The notes below the pieces were generated by a model. It was not told the origin of the DNA and searched no databases. It saw only the letters and a list, made by a program, of their open reading frames with translations. Shown piece by piece: positions 1-6,396 of a DNA stretch of 10,298 nt; within the stretch, counting starts at the first letter, position 1, and each line of letters opens with the position of its first letter. The position numbers were made by a program, and so were the translations under genes. This DNA comes from Rhodoferax sp. (GTDB lineage Bacteria; Pseudomonadota; Gammaproteobacteria; Burkholderiales; Burkholderiaceae_C), in the NCBI GenBank assembly GCA_028711355.1, contig JAQTSL010000113.1, positions 1 through 10,298 of the forward strand, in the 5' to 3' direction.

Positions 1-187
1 ACAGCTCGCCCCAAGCGTAACCAGTGCGAATCGGCAGCCAGAAAAACATCGACAAGCCCTTGATCGGGTCCTTGCCCAGGGCGGCAAACATCAGCGTGCC
101 GACCAGCACCGTCACCAGCAGCGCCAGCAGCGGCGAGCCGTAGGTCCAGAACCGCGACGGTTCGGCACGCGCCTCAAGCCGCAACAT
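1..187 (-). CDS. ABC importer permease, sugar/nucleoside type (N-terminal fragment)
   Basis: Only the first 62 codons are visible; the gene runs off the low-coordinate edge. Translation from the ATG at 187-185 begins MLRLEARAEPSRFWTYGSPL. One hydrophobic segment follows (about residues 17-37), then a stretch with GKDPIKGLSMFFWLPIRTGY. This resembles the N-terminus of inner-membrane permeases of the BPD_transp_2 family, paired in nucleoside and simple-sugar importers with a double-domain ATPase like the one just upstream. The start overlaps the end of the ATPase gene by 14 nt, and an AGGCGG lies 3 nt before the ATG, so translational coupling is likely. A second permease and a BMP-type lipoprotein would be expected beyond the window. 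The family is fairly secure from context; the substrate is not known. Confidence 0.8.
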   Translation of the reverse strand, partial: MLRLEARAEPSRFWTYGSPLLALLVTVLVGTLMFAALGKDPIKGLSMFFWLPIRTGYAWGEL

Positions 188-1709
188 CGGCCGCCTGCGG
201 GACATCCCACAGCCCACTCATCCACTGGCCGATTTTTTCGACACTGGCCTGGCCCACAGGCAGCGAAGGCGACAGCCGTCCACGCGCCATCACGTGCAGC
301 CGGTCGCACACCTCAAACAGTTCATCCAGTTCTTCACTGACCACCAACACCGCGCAACCGGCGTCGCGCAGCAGCAAAATCTCGCCGCGGATTTGCGCCG
401 CGGCCCCCACGTCAACGCCCCAGGTCGGTTGCGACACGATGAACAGGCGTGGTTTGGCGTCCATCTCGCGCCCGACAATGAACTTTTGCAGGTTGCCGCC
501 CGACAACGCGCGCGCCAGCGCATGCACACCACCGGCCTTGACCTGAAACCTGGCGATGATGTCGGCAGCCTGCCGCTCAAGCTGGCGCACGCGGATCCAA
601 CCGCCCACCAAGTGCGGCATGGCAATCGCTTCCTGGCGCGTCAGCAGCAGGTTGTGCGCCAGCGACAAGGTCGGCACGGCACCGCGCCCGAGCCGCTCTT
701 CGGGCACAAAATGCAGCCCCAAGCTGCGCCGATGGCCGGGATGATGGCGCGACACATCGACCCGGCCGATGGCGATCGACTCGGGTGCCGAGCGGCAATC
801 TTCACCCGACAGGGCGCGCAACAATTCTTTCTGACCGTTGCCAGAAACGCCGGCAATGCCAACCACTTCACCCGAGCGGACCTGAAAGTCAACGTCTTGC
901 AGAGCCACACCAAACTGGTCTTCCCGCGCCAGCGACAAATGACGCACGCGCAGCAACACCGCGCCAGGCTGCTGCGCCCGGTGCTCCAGCGGTGGTGGTT
1001 CGGTACCAATCATCAGGCGCGACAACGAGGCGTTGCTTTCTTGCGTCGGGTTGCACACGCCAGCCACCCGACCCGCACGCAACACGGTGCAGGCGCTGCA
1101 AAGTGCGCGAATTTCGTGCAGCTTGTGGCTGATGTACAGAATGCTGCAGCCCTCGGCGGCGAGTTGGCGCAGCACAACAAACAGCTTTTCAACCGCTTGC
1201 GGCGTCAGCACCGACGTGGGCTCGTCCAAAATCAGCAACTGCGGCTGCGTCAGCAAAGCGCGGATGATTTCCACACGCTGCATCTCGCCCACGCTCAAAG
1301 TGTGCACCGGGCGCGTCGGTTCGATACCCAGACCGTATTCAGTGGCCTTGCGCTCAATGTTGCGGGTGACCTCGCGCAGGCTCAAGCGCTGGTCCAGACC
1401 GAGCCAGACGTTTTCAGCGACAGTGAGCGTGTCAAACAAGCTGAAATGCTGAAACACCATACTGATGCCCAGCGCGCGCGCCTGTTGCGGATTTTTGATG
1501 TGAACCGGTTGCCCGTTGAAAAAAACCTCACCCGCGTCGGGCTGGACTGCGCCGTAGATGATCTTCATCAGGGTCGATTTGCCAGCACCGTTTTCACCCA
1601 GCACAGCGTGTATCTGGCCAGGCAGCACCGTCAGCGCGACGTCGCTGTTGGCGACCACACCAGGGTAATGTTTAGCAATGCCGGCAAGTTGCAGGCGGGC
1701 AAGGGTCAT
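174..1709 (-). CDS. Double-domain ABC importer ATPase, nucleoside/simple-sugar type
   Basis: A cytoplasmic ATPase of 511 aa with two fused nucleotide-binding domains, the usual layout for importers of nucleosides or simple sugars (YufO/NupA-like, COG3845). Domain 1 is intact: Walker A GENGAGKS at 38-45, signature LSVGE at 138-142, Walker B LLILDEP from 158, and the switch His in YISHKLHE near 195. Domain 2 is degenerate in the family-typical way: GVSGNGQKE near 287 in place of a true Walker A, signature LSGGNLQ near 402, and LFIVSQPTWGVD near 422, where the Walker B Asp-Glu is lost. So probably one active site carries hydrolysis. I chose the ATG at 1709. A TTG at 1727 would add six residues and overlap the regulator's stop as TTGA; neither start has a strong ribosome-binding site. 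It lies 14 bp after the Crp/Fnr gene and overlaps the permease gene. In Comamonadaceae such operons often serve purine or nucleoside uptake; that substrate is only an inference here. Confidence 0.92.
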   Translation of the reverse strand: MTLARLQLAGIAKHYPGVVANSDVALTVLPGQIHAVLGENGAGKSTLMKIIYGAVQPDAGEVFFNGQPVHIKNPQQARALGISMVFQHFSLFDTLTVAENVWLGLDQRLSLREVTRNIERKATEYGLGIEPTRPVHTLSVGEMQRVEIIRALLTQPQLLILDEPTSVLTPQAVEKLFVVLRQLAAEGCSILYISHKLHEIRALCSACTVLRAGRVAGVCNPTQESNASLSRLMIGTEPPPLEHRAQQPGAVLLRVRHLSLAREDQFGVALQDVDFQVRSGEVVGIAGVSGNGQKELLRALSGEDCRSAPESIAIGRVDVSRHHPGHRRSLGLHFVPEERLGRGAVPTLSLAHNLLLTRQEAIAMPHLVGGWIRVRQLERQAADIIARFQVKAGGVHALARALSGGNLQKFIVGREMDAKPRLFIVSQPTWGVDVGAAAQIRGEILLLRDAGCAVLVVSEELDELFEVCDRLHVMARGRLSPSLPVGQASVEKIGQWMSGLWDVPQAADVAA

Positions 1710-1723
1710 GGGGCTGGGTTCAA

Positions 1724-2347
1724 TCAAACCCCGGCGAGTGACCGCAAACCGCCCGGATCGACCAGGTTGAGCACCCGGCCGGTGCCGCTGATCAGGCTTT
1801 GCTCACGCAAATGGCGCAACACGCGCGAAAAAGTTTCGGGGGCAATACCCAATTGCGCCGCAATACTGCGCTTGCGCTGGCTGAGCTCCACTTCCAGGTG
1901 CCCTTGCTCACAGGTATGCGCGTGGCAAAGCAGCCATTCGGCGCAGCGCGACTCGGCGTCCTTGGCCAGGCGGCTGACGGCAAATTCGGTCTGGCGCCGA
2001 TGCGCCATGGCCACATCGTTCAACACCGCCTGCGCCGATTCGGGCAAATTCGAGATCGCCTTGCGAAAGTCTTTGGTCGCCACCGCGCGCAAGCACACGG
2101 CAGAGTCGGCAATCGCATCCACCAGGTGCGGCAACCCCAACACAACCGAACTGGCGTCGAGCCAACACGGCCCCTCGAGTACGCCGATCTGGTGTTCCAT
2201 CTCGCCAGCTTCGACGATGCCCAACGCGACCCGGCCCGACTCGATGTAGCTGACACGCTTGGTATCGATGCCACGTTGCTGCAAAATTTGACCGCGCGCA
2301 ATGCTTTGCTCTCGGGCCGAAGGATCAATGGTGTTGACTGAAAACAT
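1724..2347 (-). CDS. Crp/Fnr-family transcription regulator
   Basis: A 207-aa DNA-binding protein: an N-terminal cupin-like sensor domain (about 10-100), a dimerisation helix (about 102-130) and a C-terminal winged helix-turn-helix (about 135-205). The recognition helix reads PETFSRVLRHL (170-180). Its E171, S174 and R175 match the E-SR pattern by which FNR, ANR and DNR read TTGAT half-sites. The N-terminal cysteine cluster that holds the 4Fe-4S centre in FNR is absent. The cysteines are C61, C85 and a C135-x5-C141-x4-C146 group at the start of the DNA-binding domain, so the signal is not evident; haem, redox or an unknown ligand are all possible. The sensor domain also lacks an obvious cAMP-binding cassette. 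It is the first gene of a probable operon with the ABC importer downstream (14-bp gap to the ATPase ATG). A near-consensus FNR-type site lies 36 bp upstream of the ATG, suggesting autoregulation. No clear ribosome-binding site precedes the start. Confidence 0.88.
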   Translation of the reverse strand: MFSVNTIDPSAREQSIARGQILQQRGIDTKRVSYIESGRVALGIVEAGEMEHQIGVLEGPCWLDASSVVLGLPHLVDAIADSAVCLRAVATKDFRKAISNLPESAQAVLNDVAMAHRRQTEFAVSRLAKDAESRCAEWLLCHAHTCEQGHLEVELSQRKRSIAAQLGIAPETFSRVLRHLREQSLISGTGRVLNLVDPGGLRSLAGV

Positions 2348-2368
2348 AGCGCGAACTTTGCCGCGCTA
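2347..2368 (-). promoter_or_regulatory. Perfect inverted repeat reaching the regulator start codon
   Basis: Read on the minus strand, TAGCGCG, an 8-nt spacer GCAAAGTT, then CGCGCTA form a perfect 7-bp palindrome whose last base is the A of the regulator's ATG. In mRNA this would be a GC-rich hairpin against the start codon, and no Shine-Dalgarno lies outside it. As DNA it could be an operator for a dimeric protein. Which of these it is, if either, cannot be told from sequence; the repeat itself is directly seen. Confidence 0.5.
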
Positions 2369-2382
2369 CAGCACCGTCAACC

Positions 2383-2396
2383 TTGAGCCAGATCAA
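2383..2396 (-). promoter_or_regulatory. Probable FNR/DNR-type binding site
   Basis: On the minus strand this reads TTGAT CTGG CTCAA, matching the FNR-family consensus TTGAT-N4-ATCAA at 9 of 10 defined positions. It lies in the 75-bp gap between livF and the Crp/Fnr gene, centred 42 bp before the regulator's ATG. A further half-site on the livF side makes ATCAA TAAG TTGAT share the central half-site, so three half-sites occur in a row. The regulator encoded next to it has the E-SR recognition residues that fit this sequence. I see no convincing -10 box, so activation versus repression is undecided. Confidence 0.6.
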
Positions 2397-2422
2397 CTTA
2401 TTGATAAAAACTCAGCGACCCG

Positions 2423-3139
2423 TCATTCACCCAGGTAAGCAGCACGCACTTTGGGGTCGGTCAGCATGGTCTTGGCATCGCCCGTCATGGTGATCAGGCC
2501 GGACTCCATGACATAGCCGCGGTCGGCAATGGCCAGTGCCCGGCTGGCGTTTTGTTCGACCAGCAAAATCGTCACGCCTTGCGCATACACATCGCGCACC
2601 ACCTCAAAAATTTTGTCCACCATGATCGGCGCCAGCCCCATCGACGGTTCATCCATCAGCAGCACCTTGGGCCGGCTCATCAGTGCGCGGCCCATCGCCA
2701 GCATTTGCTGTTCACCACCGCTCAGGGTACCGGCCAGTTGGTTACGGCGTTCTTTCAGGCGAGGGAAAATGCCGAACACTTTTTCCAGATCAAGCGCTAC
2801 CTCGGCCTTGTCATCACGGATATAGGCGCCCATTTGCAGGTTTTCCTGGATCGTCATGCGGGTGAAGACACCGCGACCTTCGGGCACCATCGCCAGCCCC
2901 TGTTTGACTAGGTCCCACGGCCCCTGACCATGAATGCTGCGGCCCAGGTACTCAATATCACCGTCGTTGATCGGCAGCGAGCCGGTGATCGCCTTCATGG
3001 TGGTGGTCTTGCCGGCACCATTGGAACCGATCAATGACACCAGTTCGCCTTCTTTCACCTCAAAATCGACACCCTTGACCGCCTGGATGCCGCCATAAGC
3101 GACCTTGAGCGCCTTGACTTTCAACAAAACTTGCGCCAT
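2423..3139 (-). CDS. livF: Branched-chain amino-acid ABC transporter ATPase LivF
   Basis: A 238-aa cytoplasmic ATPase, one of the two that power the LivHM permease for leucine/isoleucine/valine or related substrates. Walker A GSNGAGKT is at 38-45, signature LSGGEQQ at 139-145 and Walker B VLLMDEP from 159. The switch region reads LLVEQNAS, with Gln in place of the usual His, which is normal for LivF. The length matches the family (about 235-240 aa). The ATG at 3139 follows the livG stop with a 2-bp gap, so the two are surely co-translated. It is the last gene of the operon. The 75 bp after it hold no clear terminator hairpin, so read-through into the Crp/Fnr gene is possible. The HAAT family also carries urea or amides; with no binding protein here the exact substrate is open. 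Confidence 0.93.
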   Translation of the reverse strand: MAQVLLKVKALKVAYGGIQAVKGVDFEVKEGELVSLIGSNGAGKTTTMKAITGSLPINDGDIEYLGRSIHGQGPWDLVKQGLAMVPEGRGVFTRMTIQENLQMGAYIRDDKAEVALDLEKVFGIFPRLKERRNQLAGTLSGGEQQMLAMGRALMSRPKVLLMDEPSMGLAPIMVDKIFEVVRDVYAQGVTILLVEQNASRALAIADRGYVMESGLITMTGDAKTMLTDPKVRAAYLGE

Positions 3140-3141
3140 GG

Positions 3142-3912
3142 TCAGTGTCCTCTGGTGCCCAGATAGGCTTCAATCACTTTGTCGTTGCGTTGCACGTCGC
3201 CCGGCGTGCCCTCGGCGATCTCCTTGCCGTAGTCCAGCACGGTGACACGGTCGCACAGGCCCATCACCAGCTTCACGTCGTGCTCAATCAGCAAAATGGT
3301 GCGGTTGTCATTGCGGATCTTGTCGATCAATTCACGCAGCAGTACTTTTTCGGTGCTGTTCATGCCGGCAGCGGGTTCATCCAGCGCAATCAGTTGCGGG
3401 TCGGTCGCCAATGCGCGCGCAATTTCCAGGCGGCGCTGGTCGCCATAGCTCAGCGTGCGCGCCTTGAAATCGGCCAGTTTGCCGATCCCCACATAGTCCA
3501 GCAGTTCTTGCGCACGCTGAGCAATGGCGGCTTCTTCGGCCTTGAACGCGGGCAGCCGAAACACCGCCCCGATCAGCCCCGAGTGGGTGCGCACGTGGCG
3601 CCCCACCATGACATTTTCCAGCGCGGTCATTTCGGCGAACAGACGAATATTCTGGAACGTGCGGGCAATGCCGGCCTTGGCCACCTCATGCACCGCCGTC
3701 GGTTGGTACGGTTTGCCAGCCAACTCAAAAGTACCGGTGTCGGGTGTATATAAGCCGGTCAGCACGTTGAAAAACGTGGTTTTACCAGCCCCGTTGGGGC
3801 CGATCAGGCCATAGACCTGGCCACGCAAAATCTGGATACCCACGTCACTGAGCGCCTGCAAGCCGCCAAAGCGCTTGGACACGCCGGTCACATTGAGAAC
3901 TGTGTCTGTCAT
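3142..3912 (-). CDS. livG: Branched-chain amino-acid ABC transporter ATPase LivG
   Basis: A 256-aa ATPase partner of LivF. Walker A GPNGAGKT is at 38-45, the Q-loop lies in IARTFQNIRLF (82-92), signature LSYGDQ at 154-159, Walker B LIALDEP from 174 and the switch His at 211 in LLIEHDVKLVMGL. The ARTFQNIRLF and AAGMN motifs are characteristic of LivG rather than LivF. I start it at the ATG at 3912, because an AGAGGAA ribosome-binding site lies 9 nt before it. A TTG at 3921 would abut that site directly and is unlikely. It sits 36 bp after livM and 2 bp before livF, in the standard livHMGF order. Confidence 0.94.
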   Translation of the reverse strand: MTDTVLNVTGVSKRFGGLQALSDVGIQILRGQVYGLIGPNGAGKTTFFNVLTGLYTPDTGTFELAGKPYQPTAVHEVAKAGIARTFQNIRLFAEMTALENVMVGRHVRTHSGLIGAVFRLPAFKAEEAAIAQRAQELLDYVGIGKLADFKARTLSYGDQRRLEIARALATDPQLIALDEPAAGMNSTEKVLLRELIDKIRNDNRTILLIEHDVKLVMGLCDRVTVLDYGKEIAEGTPGDVQRNDKVIEAYLGTRGH

Positions 3913-3921
3913 GATGTTCAA

Positions 3922-3928
3922 TTCCTCT
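3922..3928 (-). promoter_or_regulatory. Ribosome-binding site of livG
   Basis: AGAGGAA on the minus strand, 9 nt before the ATG at 3912. It decides the livG start: an in-frame TTG at 3921 would sit directly against this motif with no spacing. Confidence 0.7.
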
Positions 3929-3948
3929 GGTTCACTACCCTGGCCCCA

Positions 3949-5031
3949 TCAGGCCTTGGTGTTGGGCAGCGACTTGCCGTGCTCGGGCGACGGCCACAGC
4001 CCGCGCGGGCGCAGCAGCATGATGATGATCATGGCCAGGGCAATCAGCAACTGGCGCAGGATCGACGCATCCAGTCGGCCACCGGTCATGCTTTGCAGCG
4101 GTGCTGCTACATAGCGCAGCACCTCTGGCAGGGCAGACAACGCCAGCGCACCGATGATCACACCCGGCAAGTGCCCAATGCCGCCCAGCACCACCATCGC
4201 CACAATCATGATCGACTCCATCAAAGAAAACGACTCGGGCGAGATAAAGCCCTGAAACGACGCAAACATCGCACCCGACACGCCACCAAACGTAGCACCC
4301 ATGCCAAACGCCAGCAACTTGAGGTTGCGCGTGTTGATGCCCATCGCCTTGGCGGCAATTTCGTCCTCGCGGATGGCCATCCAGGCACGGCCCACGCGCG
4401 AGAACTGCAAGCGGTACGAGATGATCACGCTAAAAATCACCAACACCAGAAACAGGTAGTAATACAGCGTCACCGACGACAGCTCGAATCCGAACAGTTC
4501 CAAGGGTCGACCGAAATTCAGCCCGAAGAACGACACCGAATCGAGCTCGCCCATGCCCTTGGGACCGTTGGTGATGTTCACCGGGTGATCCAGGTTGTTC
4601 AAGAACACCCGGATGATTTCACCAAAACCCAGCGTCACAATGGCCAGGTAATCCCCGCGCAAGCGCAGCGTGGGCGCACCCAGCAACACGCCAAAAAAAG
4701 CCGCCAAACCCGCCCCGGCCGGAATAATGACCCAGATCGGTGCATGCAGCCCATCGGGGAACATCGCCGCAAAAAACGGAAAGTTTTCAGTCAGGTGTGG
4801 TGATGCCATCAGCGCGTACATATATGCGCCAATGGCGAAAAACGCCACGTACCCCAGGTCTAGCAGACCGGCATAACCGACCACAATATTCAGGCCCAGC
4901 GCCAGCATGACATAGAGCAACGCGGTATCGGCAATGCGCACCCAGGCGTTGCCAAAGCCCTGCAACACAATCGGTACCAGCAGCAGACCGACCGCGGCCA
5001 GCAGAAAAACGATGATTTGCTTTTGTTTCAT
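3949..5031 (-). CDS. livM: Branched-chain amino-acid ABC transporter permease LivM
   Basis: A 360-aa inner-membrane permease, the LivM half of the LivHM channel. Hydrophobic segments are visible near residues 6-24, 35-56, 58-75, 98-117, 188-207, 244-262, 276-300 and 330-345. Family landmarks are LGLNIVVGYAGLLDLGYVAF (46-65), LRLRGDYLAIVTLGFGEIIR and the cytoplasmic EAA-like loop GRAWMAIREDEIAAKAMGIN that contacts the ATPases. It ends in the family-typical LRPRGLWPSPE. The ATG at 5031 has AAGGA 6 nt before it. The gene follows livH after an unusually long 195-bp gap occupied by a tandem hairpin repeat, and precedes livG by 36 bp. The length is normal and no key region is missing. Confidence 0.94.
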   Translation of the reverse strand: MKQKQIIVFLLAAVGLLLVPIVLQGFGNAWVRIADTALLYVMLALGLNIVVGYAGLLDLGYVAFFAIGAYMYALMASPHLTENFPFFAAMFPDGLHAPIWVIIPAGAGLAAFFGVLLGAPTLRLRGDYLAIVTLGFGEIIRVFLNNLDHPVNITNGPKGMGELDSVSFFGLNFGRPLELFGFELSSVTLYYYLFLVLVIFSVIISYRLQFSRVGRAWMAIREDEIAAKAMGINTRNLKLLAFGMGATFGGVSGAMFASFQGFISPESFSLMESIMIVAMVVLGGIGHLPGVIIGALALSALPEVLRYVAAPLQSMTGGRLDASILRQLLIALAMIIIMLLRPRGLWPSPEHGKSLPNTKA

Positions 5032-5045
5032 AACATCCTTAATCA

Positions 5046-5229
5046 GTTGAGGACAGAGCAGAATTCACTGCGTGTAATTCCTGGTCTGTCCCGCAAATTC
5101 TCAGTCAAGTTGAGGACAGAGCAGAATTCACTGCGTGTAATTCCTGGTCTGTCCCGCAAATTCTCAGTCAAGTTGAGGACAGAGCAGAGTTCACTGCGTG
5201 TAACTCCTGGTCTGTCCCGCAAAGTCTCA
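5046..5229. repeat. Three-copy 63-bp tandem repeat of hairpin units between livH and livM
   Basis: Units start at 5046, 5109 and 5172 with an exact 63-bp period. Copies 1 and 2 appear identical. Copy 3 ends at 5229, exactly at the livH stop codon, and differs at 5189, 5204 and 5224. Each unit contains a 41-nt imperfect palindrome (5051-5091, 5114-5154, 5177-5217). GGACAGA at one end pairs with TCTGTCC at the other; inside, CAG/CTG, AATT/AATT and CAC/GTG pair around a TGC loop, with one G-G-type mismatch and small bulges. Two of copy 3's changes (A to G at 5189, T to C at 5204) fall on the two sides of one base pair. The GGACAGA...TCTGTCC ends resemble REP/MITE-like palindromes in proteobacteria, an inference without a search. 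No coding role is apparent. Confidence 0.9.
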
Positions 5230-6156
5230 AGCTCGATCCGCGACGCGCTCACCCAGCAGGCCCGACGGTCGCAGCGTCAGCACCACAATCAACACGATAA
5301 AGGCAAAAATGTCAGAGTAGTGGCTGCCCAGCACACCGCCGGTAATGATGCCGATGTAACCGGCCCCCAGCGACTCAATGATGCCCAGCGCCAGACCACC
5401 GACCACCGCACCGGCCAAATTACCAATGCCACCAAACACCGCCGCTGTAAAAGCCTTCAGCCCGGGCAAAAAACCCATGGTGTGCTGCACCGTACCGTAA
5501 TTGGCCGCATACATGATGCCCGCCACCGCCGCCAGCACCGCGCCAATGACAAAAGTGGCCGAGATCACCACGTCGGGTTTAACCCCCATCAGCGCAGCCA
5601 CGTTCGGGTTTTCGGCGGTAGCGCGCATGGCCCGCCCAAGCCGGGTGTAATTGACCAGATACATCAGCACCGCCAAAGTGATCACCGTCACCGCCAGGAT
5701 GATCACCTGTGTGATGGATATCACCGCACCACCAATCTCGATCGGGTCGCCGCCGATCGGGTTGGGATAGGGCTTGTAATTAGGCTTCCAGATGATCATG
5801 GCCAGCGTCTGCAGCAGGATCGACATACCGATGGCGGTGATCAGTGGCGCCAGCCGCGGGCTGTTGCGCAGCGGTTTGTAGGCCAGCTTTTCAATGGTGA
5901 AGTTCAGTGCGGCGGCGACCACGCAGGCGATCACCAGCGAAATCAGCAAAATCAGCCAGCCCGGCGCGCCCGGCATGGCCTCTTGCATCAGCCCGATGAT
6001 CGACCAACTGGTCAGCGCCCCCACCATCAGCACCTCGCCATGGGCAAAATTGATCAGACCGATGATGCCATAGACCATGGTGTAGCCCAGCGCCACCAAG
6101 GCATACATACTGCCCAACACCAGACCGTTGATGATCTGTTGTATAAAAGTTTCCAT
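5227..6156 (-). CDS. livH: Branched-chain amino-acid ABC transporter permease LivH
   Basis: A 309-aa inner-membrane permease, partner of LivM. It starts METFIQQIINGLVLGSMYAL, followed by the conserved ALGYTMVYGIIGLINFAHGE. About eight hydrophobic segments follow, with the ATPase-contacting loop GRAMRATAENPNVAALMGV near 175-193 and the family-typical ending LRPSGLLGERVADRA. I chose the ATG at 6156, not upstream in-frame codons reaching 6279: it has GGAGAAG 4 nt before it, and the extra 41 residues would have no family counterpart and an atypical Cys/Arg-rich composition. This is the first gene of the liv operon here. No livJ/livK binding protein lies within 240 bp upstream, so the binding protein must be encoded elsewhere. 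The stop codon coincides with the edge of the downstream tandem repeat. Confidence 0.94.
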   Translation of the reverse strand: METFIQQIINGLVLGSMYALVALGYTMVYGIIGLINFAHGEVLMVGALTSWSIIGLMQEAMPGAPGWLILLISLVIACVVAAALNFTIEKLAYKPLRNSPRLAPLITAIGMSILLQTLAMIIWKPNYKPYPNPIGGDPIEIGGAVISITQVIILAVTVITLAVLMYLVNYTRLGRAMRATAENPNVAALMGVKPDVVISATFVIGAVLAAVAGIMYAANYGTVQHTMGFLPGLKAFTAAVFGGIGNLAGAVVGGLALGIIESLGAGYIGIITGGVLGSHYSDIFAFIVLIVVLTLRPSGLLGERVADRA

Positions 6157-6265
6157 CAATCTTCTCCGATTTTCAGTTACACACCGACCCAACGACTCAA
6201 ATCGGCAACCGACGTGGCGGCCAGCGTTCAAACTGGGGCACGATCCGCATGAAACTGAAACTAGC

Positions 6266-6296
6266 AAAAACCCTGCCAATACTGTCGACTGGCAGG
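6266..6296 (-). terminator. Intrinsic terminator after rarA
   Basis: On the minus strand CCTGCCA (6296-6290) and TGGCAGG (6278-6272) form a 7-bp stem, extendable by a G-T and a T-A pair, around a short loop. One G and then five Ts (6270-6266) follow. It lies 100 nt past the rarA stop and 110 nt before livH, so it separates the purL-rarA unit from the liv operon. The rest of the 240-bp gap should hold the livH promoter, but I see no convincing -35/-10 pair. Confidence 0.75.
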
Positions 6297-6396
6297 AAAG
6301 CGGTCGCGATTGTAGTCATGGGACTGACAGCAACCGGCCAGCAGTTTCCTGGGTTTACCCTGAAACGGTTGGACCATTAGCATTCCTAACGCTCAA

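Noticed and set aside
294..2249. 651-codon open frame on the plus strand opposite the ATPase and regulator genes
   Set aside because: It is antisense to two well-supported genes, crosses their junction, is rich in Arg, Gln and His, and has no recognisable domain. It is a codon-bias shadow in GC-rich DNA.
2348..2422. Possible terminator after livF
   Set aside because: A run of five Ts is present on the minus strand, but no stable GC-rich stem directly precedes it. The only strong stem is the start-codon palindrome, which has no T-tract after it.
5046..5229. CRISPR-like array
   Set aside because: The units are directly adjacent with identical or near-identical sequence throughout, so there are no unique spacers, and no cas gene is nearby.
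5043..5252. 69-codon minus-strand frame encoding a 21-residue peptide repeated about three times
   Set aside because: It starts inside livH in another frame, has no ribosome-binding site, and exists because of the 63-bp period. The between-copy changes preserve the hairpin rather than a recognisable protein.
5017..6252. 411-codon open frame on the plus strand opposite livH and through the repeat array
   Set aside because: It is antisense to livH, has low-complexity His/Gln/Arg composition, and is kept open in the array only because 63 bp is a multiple of three.
6249..6380. 43-codon plus-strand ORF beginning MKLKLAKTLPILSTGRKAVA, with a hydrophobic middle
   Set aside because: It looks faintly like a small exported peptide, but it overlaps the minus-strand rarA terminator, has only a weak GGGGC upstream, and no promoter is visible.
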